Of a DNA stretch of 64,000 bases, positions 47,410-55,793 are shown piece by piece. How positions within the stretch are numbered: the first letter of the stretch is position 1; every line of letters starts with the position of its first letter. Source of the stretch: Pseudomonas baltica. GTDB lineage: Bacteria; Pseudomonadota; Gammaproteobacteria; Pseudomonadales; Pseudomonadaceae. Below the pieces are notes generated by a model. That model made no database searches. It was given only the letters and a program-made list of their open reading frames with translations, and was not told the origin of the DNA. A program made the position numbers and the translations under genes. The DNA lies in the NCBI RefSeq assembly GCF_014235765.1, contig NZ_JACMYH010000001.1, forward strand, positions 496,001-560,000, given 5' to 3'.

Positions 47410-47539
47410 TGATTGACACGTCCGGATGGTGGATTTCTCGGGCATGTATCGCACCAATACCGAGGTTGATTTCGTCAATCACTATCATAGACGACGCTGC
47501 AAAGCGAAGATTAAGGTCGCACAGGCCGTGGTCGAGTAG

Positions 47540-47839
47540 AACCAGACGCGTTTCCCCAACGATCCCTGCTCTCATCTCGCGCGCCACCGCGGCGGTGAAG
47601 CTCAAACTATCAAAGACAGTACTCAACTCGCACGTTACCTGCGCGGCGACAACATCACCCTCGCCAACGGCGCGAGCGGTCAAAGTGAATGGGAGCGCGA
47701 CCTGGAGGCGGCTTACACAGTGCAAAGCGGTCCGCTGAAAGACCTTAGCTTCCGGGTGCGACAGGCCACCTACCGCAACTCGTTCAGCGGCGACCTTGAC
47801 GACGTCAGGTTCATCACCCAATACCCGATCAACCTCTAG
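47540..47839 (+). pseudogene. C-terminal remnant of an OprD-family porin
   Basis: A frame without a start codon reads from after a stop at 47537 to TAG at 47837-47839. It contains STQLARYLRGDNITLAN, then GQSEWERDLEAAYTVQSGPL and a last beta strand block LSFRVRQATYRNSF ending DDVRFITQYPINL. That is the C-terminal quarter of OprD-type substrate-specific porins (normally over 400 residues). The first part (to about 47595) is not porin-like, so the deletion endpoint lies there. The overlapping minus-strand frame is not accepted as a gene. Confidence 0.75.
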
Positions 47840-47879
47840 GTACCCTGCCCGGTGAATCATTCACCGGGCATCCACTTTC

Positions 47880-48350
47880 CTACACGCTCAGCTTCCGACT
47901 GAACTTGGTCTCCATCACGATGTGCGACGCCGTGTGCGCCACGCCCTTGATCATGTTGATCCGGGTCAGCTCGGCGTTGAGTTCGCCCAGTGTCCCGGTG
48001 GCCAGGTGAATGATGAAGTCCGACTCCCCGGACACCGCGTACACGGCCTGCACTGCCTCGATCTTGCGCAAGGTGGTCATGACGTCGGTGTAGCTCTTGT
48101 TGGTGCAGGAGGTCATGGTGAAGCAGTTGATGGTGGGCTGTATCCGGTCGTGGTCGATGCGCACGCTGTAGCCGGTGATGACGCCGGCCTTCTCCAGCCG
48201 CTGGATACGCTCCTGCACCGAGGAGCGCGACACTCCGAGCTTGCGCGCCAGTGAAGCGGTCGGCTCGCGGGCGTTGGCTTGCAGCAACGCCAGCAGTTGC
48301 CGGTCGTTCTCGGTGAGGTTGAACAATGTGCCGGGTGGGTGTGCGTCCAT
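47880..48350 (-). CDS. Lrp/AsnC-family regulator
   Basis: A 156-residue regulator with an N-terminal helix-turn-helix (LTENDRQLLALLQANAREP, ASLARKLGVSRSSVQERIQRL) and a RAM/ASNC effector domain. It follows the FAD oxidoreductase by 27 bases on the same strand, so it probably senses an amino acid or amine handled by that enzyme and the ABC transporter. Confidence 0.92.
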   Translation of the reverse strand: MDAHPPGTLFNLTENDRQLLALLQANAREPTASLARKLGVSRSSVQERIQRLEKAGVITGYSVRIDHDRIQPTINCFTMTSCTNKSYTDVMTTLRKIEAVQAVYAVSGESDFIIHLATGTLGELNAELTRINMIKGVAHTASHIVMETKFSRKLSV

Positions 48351-48377
48351 GCCGTGTCGACCTTGCCTGTAAAAGTG

Positions 48378-49688
48378 TTAGCGCGGCCCTGCGCCGGCGT
48401 TTCGTTCCTGGAACTTGTCCATGATCTTCAACCCGGTATACACCAATTGCGCCGCCGGGGGGCCGAATGGGCCCCCGTTCCACTGCAGCCCGTAGCGGTC
48501 GAACAAGCGGTAGCGGTCCGATTCGCCGCAGATGGCCTCGGCAATCACCCTTCCCCCGGCCGGCGCGGTGTTCATGCCGTGCCCGCCGAACGATGCGCAG
48601 GACCACAGTCCGGGGCCCAAAGGGCCGATGTGGGGCATTTTGTGCCTCGCGTAGCCCATCAGTCCAGACCAGGCCTTGTCGATTTTCAAGCCTTGCAGCT
48701 GTGGATAGACATCGAGGATATCGGCGCTGAGCAGTTGCGCCAGACGCTGCTCGTCTTGCAGGTTGTGGGTGGTGATGTGGCCACCCCACAGCAGCCGATC
48801 GCCATCCACGATACGGTAGTAATCCGAGGCTCGCCGAGAATCGCCGACGGCTTCAGTGGTACGTACTGCCTGCTGCAGGCGTGCGCCCAGCCGTTCGGTG
48901 AGCACTACGTAGGTGGCGATGGGCAGGAAGGCACGGTGCAACTTGCCGAATTCCGGGCCGCCGTAGCCGCCGCAGCAGTACACCACATCCACGCAATCGA
49001 CGCTGCCGTGGGCCGTTGACACCTGGGAGCGCCCAGCTCGGCTGTCGACCTGGAGCATGGCGCACTGCTCATGGATCACGCCCCCTTTTTGCTCGATCAG
49101 ATCGGCCAGGCCCAGGCAATAGTTCAGTGGGTGGAAATGGAAACCATGGGTGTCGCGCAGCCCCTGGTGGTAGCGATCGGTATCAAGCAGGGTGCGCAGG
49201 GTGTCGCGGTCGAGGTAATCCAGGGTGAAGCCGAAATCGCGGTCCATGCGCTCGCTGAATCGCTGGAGGCTATCCGCGTTGTCGAAGCGGCTGACGCTCA
49301 GCTTGCCCCGGCTGGGTGCGCAACCCGGCAGTGAATGCCGCTCAATGGTCTCGCGCACGCTGTCCACGCCTTCCAGGGACAGCTTGAACAGGTCGGCAGC
49401 CGTGTCCTTGCCGCAGCGCTGCTCGATGGCCGAGAGGCCTTCGGACCAGCCTTGCAAGACGAACCCGCCGTTGCGCCCGGAAGCGCCCCAGGCCACCCTC
49501 GCCGCCTCCAGCACCACCACGGACTTGCCGCGCGACACCAACTCCCAGGCGGTGCTCAGCCCTGCCAGGCCGCCGCCGACGATGCACACATCGACGCAGA
49601 CCTTGCCGGCGAGCGGCGGCCGCACGGGTGCCTCGCGCATGGTCGCGGTGTAATAGTTGTCGATATAGCTGAACATGAGGTCCGTCAT
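48378..49688 (-). CDS. FAD-dependent amine/amino-acid oxidoreductase (PuuB/DadA-like)
   Basis: A 436-residue flavoprotein with an N-terminal dinucleotide motif (VDVCIVGGGLAGLSTAWEL), the GASGRNGGFVLQG motif typical of PuuB-type gamma-glutamylputrescine oxidases, and a C-terminal FGGHGMNTAPAGGRVIAEA flavin-contact. It would oxidise a secondary or primary amine, or an amino acid. It sits between the binding protein and an Lrp regulator in a single-strand array with an ABC importer, so the transported solute is likely its substrate. Confidence 0.9.
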   Translation of the reverse strand: MTDLMFSYIDNYYTATMREAPVRPPLAGKVCVDVCIVGGGLAGLSTAWELVSRGKSVVVLEAARVAWGASGRNGGFVLQGWSEGLSAIEQRCGKDTAADLFKLSLEGVDSVRETIERHSLPGCAPSRGKLSVSRFDNADSLQRFSERMDRDFGFTLDYLDRDTLRTLLDTDRYHQGLRDTHGFHFHPLNYCLGLADLIEQKGGVIHEQCAMLQVDSRAGRSQVSTAHGSVDCVDVVYCCGGYGGPEFGKLHRAFLPIATYVVLTERLGARLQQAVRTTEAVGDSRRASDYYRIVDGDRLLWGGHITTHNLQDEQRLAQLLSADILDVYPQLQGLKIDKAWSGLMGYARHKMPHIGPLGPGLWSCASFGGHGMNTAPAGGRVIAEAICGESDRYRLFDRYGLQWNGGPFGPPAAQLVYTGLKIMDKFQERNAGAGPR

Positions 49689-49742
49689 CCTTCATCGGGC
49701 GGGTGCGTGCCGAGTGCTCCCGGCACACGGCACGCCGGCAGG

Positions 49743-50582
49743 TCACTGCACCTTGGTGAGGTCGGCGCCGTACCATTTTTCGGAAAGCTGCTTGAGAGTG
49801 CCGTCGGCTTTCATCTCATCGACGATCTTGGTCAGCGCACCGTTGAAGGCGTCGTCGCCCTTGTCGACGGCGATGGCCAGCGGTTCGTAATAGGCCGGCT
49901 TGCCCTCGACCTGGACGATCGGGTAGCCATTCTTGATGGCGGCACTGATGGTCGGCAGTGCGGACAAGGTAGCGTTGAGGCGCACCCCGTTGCCCATGCG
50001 CAGGTCGTCCAGCGGTCCCATGCTGTCGCCGTAGGTTTTTACCTCGCCAGGCTCGACGTCGTAGGTGAAGGACGGCACGTCGGCCGCATCGATGGTCAGC
50101 CGGCGGTTGATGTAGTCCTCGGACGTGGTGCCGGCCTCGACGCCGATGATCTTGCCATTGAGGTCGGCGGTCTTGGTACCCGCGGCGGCCTTGTGCACGG
50201 CGAACACGTACGGCGTGTAGTAGTAGACCGCGGGGAAGTCGAGCACCCTGCCCCGCTCACGGGTCGGCGTCATCGAACCGACCGAAATGTCCCAGCGGTT
50301 CGACCAGCGCCCGGCGGTGATGATGCCGTACTCGGGCGTGACGAACGCCACCTTGCTGCCCAGGCGCTTGCCGATCTCGGTGGCCACGTCGATATCGAAG
50401 CCCTGCAGGGCATTGTCCGGCCCCAGGAACGATTGCGGTGGCCAGTTGGCCGCCGTGGCCACTTTCATGACCTTGGTCGAGTTGATGCGGTCCAGGGTGG
50501 TGCCTGCCCAGGCAACCCCGGCTCCGGCCGTGAAGACGCCGGCCAGTGCGGCGGCGGTGAACAAGCGGGTCAGCGACGTCAT
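49743..50582 (-). CDS. Polar amino acid ABC transporter substrate-binding protein
   Basis: A 279-residue periplasmic protein of the SBP_bac_3 family. It has a signal peptide (ALAGVFTAGAGVAWAG), then FLGPDNALQGFDIDVATEIG, MTPTRERGRVLDFPAVYYY and LKQLSEKWYGADLT at the C-terminus. It binds an amino acid or amine for the permease/ATPase encoded just upstream in the transcript. Gaps of 54 and 97 bases to neighbours suggest one operon. Confidence 0.92.
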   Translation of the reverse strand: MTSLTRLFTAAALAGVFTAGAGVAWAGTTLDRINSTKVMKVATAANWPPQSFLGPDNALQGFDIDVATEIGKRLGSKVAFVTPEYGIITAGRWSNRWDISVGSMTPTRERGRVLDFPAVYYYTPYVFAVHKAAAGTKTADLNGKIIGVEAGTTSEDYINRRLTIDAADVPSFTYDVEPGEVKTYGDSMGPLDDLRMGNGVRLNATLSALPTISAAIKNGYPIVQVEGKPAYYEPLAIAVDKGDDAFNGALTKIVDEMKADGTLKQLSEKWYGADLTKVQ

Positions 50583-50679
50583 GGTGAACCTCCAGAGAGC
50601 AGCGGTACGCGGTTATCGTTCTTGTGGCGTGTGCAGCATGGGTGAATCCGTGACCGGTTCCGGCGCGCAGCTCGCGCGC

Positions 50680-51450
50680 TCAGTGGCTGAGAATCTGCGA
50701 AAGGAACTCGCGCGCACGTTCGTGTCTTGGGTTATCGAAGAAATCCTGCGGTTTGGCCTCTTCGATGATGCACCCCTGGTCCATGAAGATGATCCGGTCG
50801 GCCACGCGGCGTGCGAAGCCCATTTCATGGGTCACGCAGAGCATGGTGATGCCGTCCTCGGCCAGCTCGCCCATTACGTCGAGCACCTCCTTGACCATCT
50901 CGGGGTCGAGCGCCGAGGTGGGCTCGTCGAAGAGCATGATGCGCGGGCGCATGCACAGCGCCCGGGCAATGGCCACGCGCTGTTGCTGGCCACCGGACAA
51001 CTGGCCCGGGTATTTGTCGGCCTGGTTGCCGATGCGCACCCGTTCCAGGTATTCATGGGCCAGGGCACGGGCGTCGGCATCGCTCAGCCGGCTGACCAGC
51101 CGCGGCCCCAGCATCAGGTTGTCGAGCACGGTCAGGTGCGGAAACAGGTTGAATTGCTGAAAGACCATGCCGACCTGGCGGCGTATGCCGGCCACGCAGG
51201 CGGCACTGCGAGTGAGCGGGGTCTCGCCGATGATCACCTCGCCCTGCTGGAAGTCTTCCAGCAGGTTCAGGCAGCGGATCAGCGTCGACTTGCCCGAGCC
51301 CGAGGGCCCGCAGATGACCACGATCTCGCCGCTGGCAATATGCAGGTCGATATCCTTGAGCACGTGGAACTCGCCATACCATTTGTTCAGCTTGCGCACA
51401 CGAACACCGGCTTGCTGGGGAAGATCGTGGGCAACGTTCGATCGATTCAT
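50680..51450 (-). CDS. Polar amino acid ABC transporter ATP-binding protein
   Basis: A 256-residue ATPase of the GlnQ/HisP type. Walker A is [10 protein letters not shown]-loop [17 protein letters not shown], signature LSGGQQQR, Walker [16 protein letters not shown]. It follows the permease gene by 18 bases. It energises the importer whose binding protein is encoded downstream. Confidence 0.95.
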   Translation of the reverse strand: MNRSNVAHDLPQQAGVRVRKLNKWYGEFHVLKDIDLHIASGEIVVICGPSGSGKSTLIRCLNLLEDFQQGEVIIGETPLTRSAACVAGIRRQVGMVFQQFNLFPHLTVLDNLMLGPRLVSRLSDADARALAHEYLERVRIGNQADKYPGQLSGGQQQRVAIARALCMRPRIMLFDEPTSALDPEMVKEVLDVMGELAEDGITMLCVTHEMGFARRVADRIIFMDQGCIIEEAKPQDFFDNPRHERAREFLSQILSH

Positions 51451-51468
51451 CTCAAGCTCCTGGACGGC

Positions 51469-52434
51469 TCAGCGGTGGGCACGGTTGAAGTGTTTTTCCA
51501 GGCGGGCCTGGACCGTTTCCAGAACGATCGACAGCAACCAGTACAGCACCGCGGCGGTGATCAGCATCTCCAGATGGCGAAACTCCGCGCGGCCCTGGGT
51601 GCGTGCCAGAAACATCAACTCCCAGACGCCGATCACCGACACCAGCGAGCTGTCCTTGAGCATGGAGATGAACTGGTTGCCGGTGGGCGGGATGATCAGG
51701 CGCATGGACTGCGGCAGAATCACCCGCAACATGGTTTGCAGTGGCGACAGGCCAATGGCCCTGGACGCCTCCCATTGCCCGCGCGGAATGCTGCTGATGC
51801 CGGCGCGGAAGATTTCGGTCATGTACGCGCCGTAGCACAGCGACAGCGCCAGGATGCCGGCCGGCACGGCACCGACTACATAGCCCAGTTGCGGGATGCC
51901 CAGGTAGATGAGGTAGATCTGGATCAGCAGCGGCACCCCACGGAAGAACGAGGTGTAGAAGCTGGCGATCGCGATGGCGAAACCGTTGGACGACAGGCGC
52001 GCGGTGGCGCCCAGCAAAGCGAGTACGAACGCGATGGCAATGGAAATTGCAGACACGTAAACCGTCGTGAATACCCCTTGGGTAATCATGAAACCGACTT
52101 TGGTGGCGATGAACGCGTAGGAAAGGTCGAAGGTGTCGAAGAACAGCAGGAACATCAGCAACAGCTCGCACCACACCGTGATGATCTGCGCCCGCAAGGG
52201 GAACCGTCCCAACACGAACAGGTTCAGCACCAGCGTCAGGGTGAAGGTGACTGCCACGGCCAGGTCACGGGCCAGCGGTGCGTGCAGGTCCTGCAGGATC
52301 GGCGCCATCAGGCGGCCGAGGCCGCTCTCGCCGAGGCCGGCGAACAGCGTGACGGCGAAGGTGACGGCAGCCACGGTACCCATGAACGTCAGGTTGTCGG
52401 TGGCGCGGGGCTTGACGATGTGGTCCTTGAACAT
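51469..52434 (-). CDS. Amino acid ABC transporter permease
   Basis: A 321-residue inner-membrane protein. A family-typical C-terminal half holds the EAA loop (EASRAIGLSPLQTMLRVILPQ) and FFRGVPLLIQIYLIY. The N-terminal third adds two to three extra hydrophobic segments (VAAVTFAVTLFAGLGESG; IITVWCELLLMFLLFFDTFD) beyond the usual 5-helix HisM type, as in some single-permease systems. Only one permease gene is present, so a homodimer is likely. Confidence 0.92.
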   Translation of the reverse strand: MFKDHIVKPRATDNLTFMGTVAAVTFAVTLFAGLGESGLGRLMAPILQDLHAPLARDLAVAVTFTLTLVLNLFVLGRFPLRAQIITVWCELLLMFLLFFDTFDLSYAFIATKVGFMITQGVFTTVYVSAISIAIAFVLALLGATARLSSNGFAIAIASFYTSFFRGVPLLIQIYLIYLGIPQLGYVVGAVPAGILALSLCYGAYMTEIFRAGISSIPRGQWEASRAIGLSPLQTMLRVILPQSMRLIIPPTGNQFISMLKDSSLVSVIGVWELMFLARTQGRAEFRHLEMLITAAVLYWLLSIVLETVQARLEKHFNRAHR

Positions 52435-52617
52435 GGCATGGACACCTTTGTTGTTGTGTTTTCATTATGGGCGCGCAAAACGCTGGCGAGCACCCTGCGC
52501 TTTGCATTGATTCGATGGTGGATCCGGCAGATTTGGCGGGCAGGCCCTGACAAACGCAGTAAAGCGCGAACGATTCGCCGCTACGGTGGCGTTTTCCACG
52601 TCACTGGTACGGCCTGG

Positions 52618-53667
52618 CTAGGCGCCGTCTGGGCCAATCCCATCGAGGATGAGGCTGCGATAGTGGCCGGGGCTTGCGCCGGTCCACTTGCGAAACGCTT
52701 TGTAGAAGGAACTGGCGTCGGCGAAGCCCAGGCGCTCGGCGATGTCTTCGAAGGTCGCTTGCGGCTCGGCCAGCCAGAGCACTGCGCGTTCCCGGCGCAC
52801 GCTGTCCTTGAGCGCCTGGTAGCCAGCGCCCTCCTCGGCCAGGCGCCGACGCAGCGTGGCCACCGAAGCACCGCACTGGCTGGCCATGGTCTCGATGGCG
52901 GGAAACTCTGCGGCCGGCAGATTGCGCAGCCTCTGGCGTATGCGCCAGCCGAGGCTGTCCGGATCGCGGTAGCGCACCAGGATGTTGGCCGGGGCACGGG
53001 CAAGAAAACGCCTCAACTCGGTCGCACTGCGCCGCACGGGAATGTCCAGGTGCTCGGCGGCGAAGATGAGCCGGGTGCGGGGTCGTTCGAAGCGCAGGTT
53101 GGGCGAGAACATCACCTGATAATCGCCTACGTAGCGAGGCGCCGGCCCGCGCAGTTCCATGGCCAGAATCGGAATGCGCCGTCCCGCCAGCCAGCAGGCG
53201 ATGCCATGCACGATCATCCAATAGGTGAAGCAGGAAAACGCCCGTTTGGGTTCAGCGCTGTGCTCGTGGATGACGATCTCGGCCAGCGACTGCTGGGTCG
53301 CCAGACGCCCGTCGTAGGCGGCCAGCATCAGTGCGAGGAACTCCAGGGCGCGCTGCAGCGCGGCGCCTACCGTGGGCTGATGCATGCAGGCTCGGCACAG
53401 AAACGCGAAGCTGCCGCGCCGCAAGGGCCGCGCGTCCATGCCGAAGAATTCGTCGTCGAGCGCCCTGGCCAGTTGTCGCCAGAGTCGGGCGTAGCTGTGC
53501 ACCGGGATCCGAGCCTGGTCATTGCCCAGCAGCATGGGGTCGATACCCGCCGATTGCAGCAAAGGCTGCAGAGGCAGATGACAGTCACGCGCGGCTTCAC
53601 GCACCAGGTGAATCGAGATCGTATCGCGCAGCGATGGAGCGTCGAGCGGGTTTCGGGTCAGGTTCAC
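52618..53667 (-). CDS. AraC-family regulator with arabinose-binding-type (OruR/ArgR-like) N-terminus
   Basis: A 349-residue regulator with an Arabinose_bd-type N-terminal domain (PLQPLLQSAGIDPMLLGND, then YARLWRQLARALDDEFFGM) and C-terminal AraC helix-turn-helices (VATLRRRLAEEGAGYQALK; FEDIAERLGFADASSFYKAFRKW). It lies between the acyl-CoA genes (upstream on the transcript) and the ABC transporter, all on the minus strand, so either unit may be its target. No signal of a coinducer. Confidence 0.92.
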   Translation of the reverse strand: MNLTRNPLDAPSLRDTISIHLVREAARDCHLPLQPLLQSAGIDPMLLGNDQARIPVHSYARLWRQLARALDDEFFGMDARPLRRGSFAFLCRACMHQPTVGAALQRALEFLALMLAAYDGRLATQQSLAEIVIHEHSAEPKRAFSCFTYWMIVHGIACWLAGRRIPILAMELRGPAPRYVGDYQVMFSPNLRFERPRTRLIFAAEHLDIPVRRSATELRRFLARAPANILVRYRDPDSLGWRIRQRLRNLPAAEFPAIETMASQCGASVATLRRRLAEEGAGYQALKDSVRRERAVLWLAEPQATFEDIAERLGFADASSFYKAFRKWTGASPGHYRSLILDGIGPDGA

Positions 53668-53796
53668 TCATCCTCGCTAACCGCTTCTGGGCGAAACGGA
53701 CCGAACGGCCTGTAGGGCACTCATTGCCCTACCCTTGCGGCCGTCAGTTCTAATCCATCCGTTGGCGCCGAGCAAGCACCCTGACCAAAGACCTGC

Positions 53797-54984
53797 CTAG
53801 TAGACGCATTCGACGGCAATGGCCGTTGCTTCACCGCCGCCAATACAGATCGCGGCGATGCCGCGCCGCAGGTTGCGCTGGCGCAGTGCCGCCAGCAGCG
53901 TGACGACGATACGGGCACCCGATGCACCGATGGGGTGACCGAGTGCGCAGGCGCCGCCATTGACGTTGACCTTGTGCGCCGGCAGTTCCAAGGCCTGCAT
54001 GGCGGCCAGGGTGACCACGGCGAAGGCCTCGTTGATCTCGAACAGGTCGACCTCGTGCAACGCCCACCCGGTGCTGTCCACCAGCTTGCGGATGGCGCCG
54101 ATGGGCGCGACCGGAAACAGGTGCGGGGCGTCGGCGAAGGCGGCGTGCCCGTGGATGATCGCCAGCGGTTCGAGGCCACGTGCCTGCGCCTGGCTGCGAC
54201 GCATCAGCACCAGCGCGGCGGCGCCATCGGAAATGGAGCTGGAATTGGCCGCGGTTACCGTGCCGCCCTCGCGAAACGCAGGCCTGAGCGAGGCAATCTT
54301 CTCCGGATTAGCCTTGGGCGGTTGTTCGTCGTCGCTGATCAGCAGCGGCTGTTTGTTGCGCATCACCTGCACCGGCACGATCTGCGATGCGAAGCTGCCA
54401 TCGGCGATGGCCTGGCGCGCGCGGGTCAACGACGCCAGGGCGAATTCATCCTGCACCTGACGACTGAAACCGTGGGCCTGGGCGCAGTCTTCGGCGAAGG
54501 TGCCCATCAGTCGTCCGGGTTCGTAGGCGTCTTCCAGGCCATCGAGGAACATGTGGTCGAGTACCCGGCCATGCCCCATGCGATAGCCGTCGCGCGCGCG
54601 GTCCAGCAGATATGGCGCGTTGGACATGCTTTCCATGCCACCGGCCACGACCACGCGGGCACTGCCTGCCAACAATGCGTCATGCCCCATGATCATGGCC
54701 TGCATGCCCGACCCACACATCTTGTTCAAGGTGGTGCAGGTGGTAGCGTGGGACAGCCCGGCACCGAGTGCCGCCTGCCGCGCCGGTGCCTGGCCGAGCC
54801 CTGCCGGCAGCACACAGCCGAACAGCACCTGGTCGACGGCACTGGCATCGACACCGGCACGCTCGACGGCGGCGGCGATGGCGGCGGCGCCCAGTTGCGG
54901 TGCGGTCAGGCTGCGCAAATCGCCCTGGAACCCGCCCATGGGCGTGCGTACGGCACTGACGATGACGATCGGATCTTCATGCAT
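53797..54984 (-). CDS. Acetyl-CoA acyltransferase (thiolase)
   Basis: A 395-residue thiolase. The nucleophile Cys is in TTCTTLNKMCGSGMQAM, and GGMESMSNAPYLL, NSSSISDGAAALVLM, GACALGHPIGASGARI and CIGGGEATAIAVE are the other family motifs, including the catalytic His and final Cys. The start at 54984 has an AAGGGAG site. It would cleave a 3-ketoacyl-CoA, or condense acetyl-CoA in the reverse sense. It follows the SDR gene by 32 bases. Confidence 0.93.
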   Translation of the reverse strand: MHEDPIVIVSAVRTPMGGFQGDLRSLTAPQLGAAAIAAAVERAGVDASAVDQVLFGCVLPAGLGQAPARQAALGAGLSHATTCTTLNKMCGSGMQAMIMGHDALLAGSARVVVAGGMESMSNAPYLLDRARDGYRMGHGRVLDHMFLDGLEDAYEPGRLMGTFAEDCAQAHGFSRQVQDEFALASLTRARQAIADGSFASQIVPVQVMRNKQPLLISDDEQPPKANPEKIASLRPAFREGGTVTAANSSSISDGAAALVLMRRSQAQARGLEPLAIIHGHAAFADAPHLFPVAPIGAIRKLVDSTGWALHEVDLFEINEAFAVVTLAAMQALELPAHKVNVNGGACALGHPIGASGARIVVTLLAALRQRNLRRGIAAICIGGGEATAIAVECVY

Positions 54985-55016
54985 GGGTGTTCTCCCTTGA
55001 TCTGCCCTGCCCCGGT

Positions 55017-55778
55017 TCACTTGGCGGCCATGCGCAGCGCGCCGTCGAGACGGATCACCTCGCCGTTGAGCATGCTGTTTTCTATGATGTGGCACACCAG
55101 TGCCGCGTATTCGTCCGGCTTGCCCAGGCGCGGCGGAAACGGCACGTCGGCGCTCAGCGCGGCGCGCACGTCGTCGCTCATGCCGGCCATCATCGGCGTC
55201 TCGAAAATGCCTGGCGCGATGGTCATCACGCGAATGCCATAGCGGGCCAGCTCGCGCGCCGCCGGCAAGGTCATGCTCGCCACCGCGCCTTTGGAAGCGG
55301 CATAGGCTGCCTGGCCGACCTGTCCATCGAAGGCAGCCACCGAGGCGGTGTTGATGATCACCCCGCGTTCGCCCTCGGCGCTTGCAGTGCTCTTGGCAAT
55401 GGCCCCGGCGGCCAGGCGCAGCAGGTTGAAGGTACCGATCAGATTGATGTTGATGATGCGACTGAAGCTCTCCAGCGAATGGGCGCCCTGCTTGCCGAGG
55501 ATCTTCTCGCCGGCGACCACGCCGGCGCAATTGACCAGCCCGTGCAGTTCGCCAAAGCTGTGCAGGGCCATGTCCACGGCCGCCTGGGCGGCGTCGGCCT
55601 GGGTGATGTCGGCCACTGCAAAGGCCGCCTCCAGCTCGCTCGCCTGGGCCTGCAGCGCCTCGGCGTTGAGGTCCACCAGCAGCAAACGGGCGCCAGCCCG
55701 GGCAAGCATCCGCGCGGTGGCGGCGCCCAGGCCGGAGGCGGCGCCGCTAACCATGAAAACCTTGTCTTGAATGTGCAT
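55017..55778 (-). CDS. SDR-family 3-hydroxyacyl-CoA dehydrogenase (type II, HSD17B10-like)
   Basis: A 253-residue SDR starting MHIQDKVFMVSGAASGLGAATA, with GLVNCAGV, NTASVAAFDGQVGQAAYAAS (catalytic Ser/Tyr/Lys) and a GIFETPMMAGM substrate loop as in 3-hydroxy-2-methylbutyryl-CoA dehydrogenases. It would supply the 3-ketoacyl-CoA used by the adjacent thiolase. Gap to the ligase is 15 bases. Confidence 0.9.
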   Translation of the reverse strand: MHIQDKVFMVSGAASGLGAATARMLARAGARLLLVDLNAEALQAQASELEAAFAVADITQADAAQAAVDMALHSFGELHGLVNCAGVVAGEKILGKQGAHSLESFSRIININLIGTFNLLRLAAGAIAKSTASAEGERGVIINTASVAAFDGQVGQAAYAASKGAVASMTLPAARELARYGIRVMTIAPGIFETPMMAGMSDDVRAALSADVPFPPRLGKPDEYAALVCHIIENSMLNGEVIRLDGALRMAAK

Positions 55779-55793
55779 GAAGCTGTCTCCCTG

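Noticed and set aside
47378-47860. Minus-strand frame of 160 codons beside the Lrp gene
   Set aside because: The plus strand here encodes a recognisable OprD C-terminus; the minus frame has no ribosome site or family resemblance.
50287-53715. Very long plus-strand open frame of over 1100 codons
   Set aside because: It lies opposite four well-identified minus-strand genes and its translation is rich in His, Gln, Arg and Gly with no motifs, which is typical of antisense frames in high-GC DNA.
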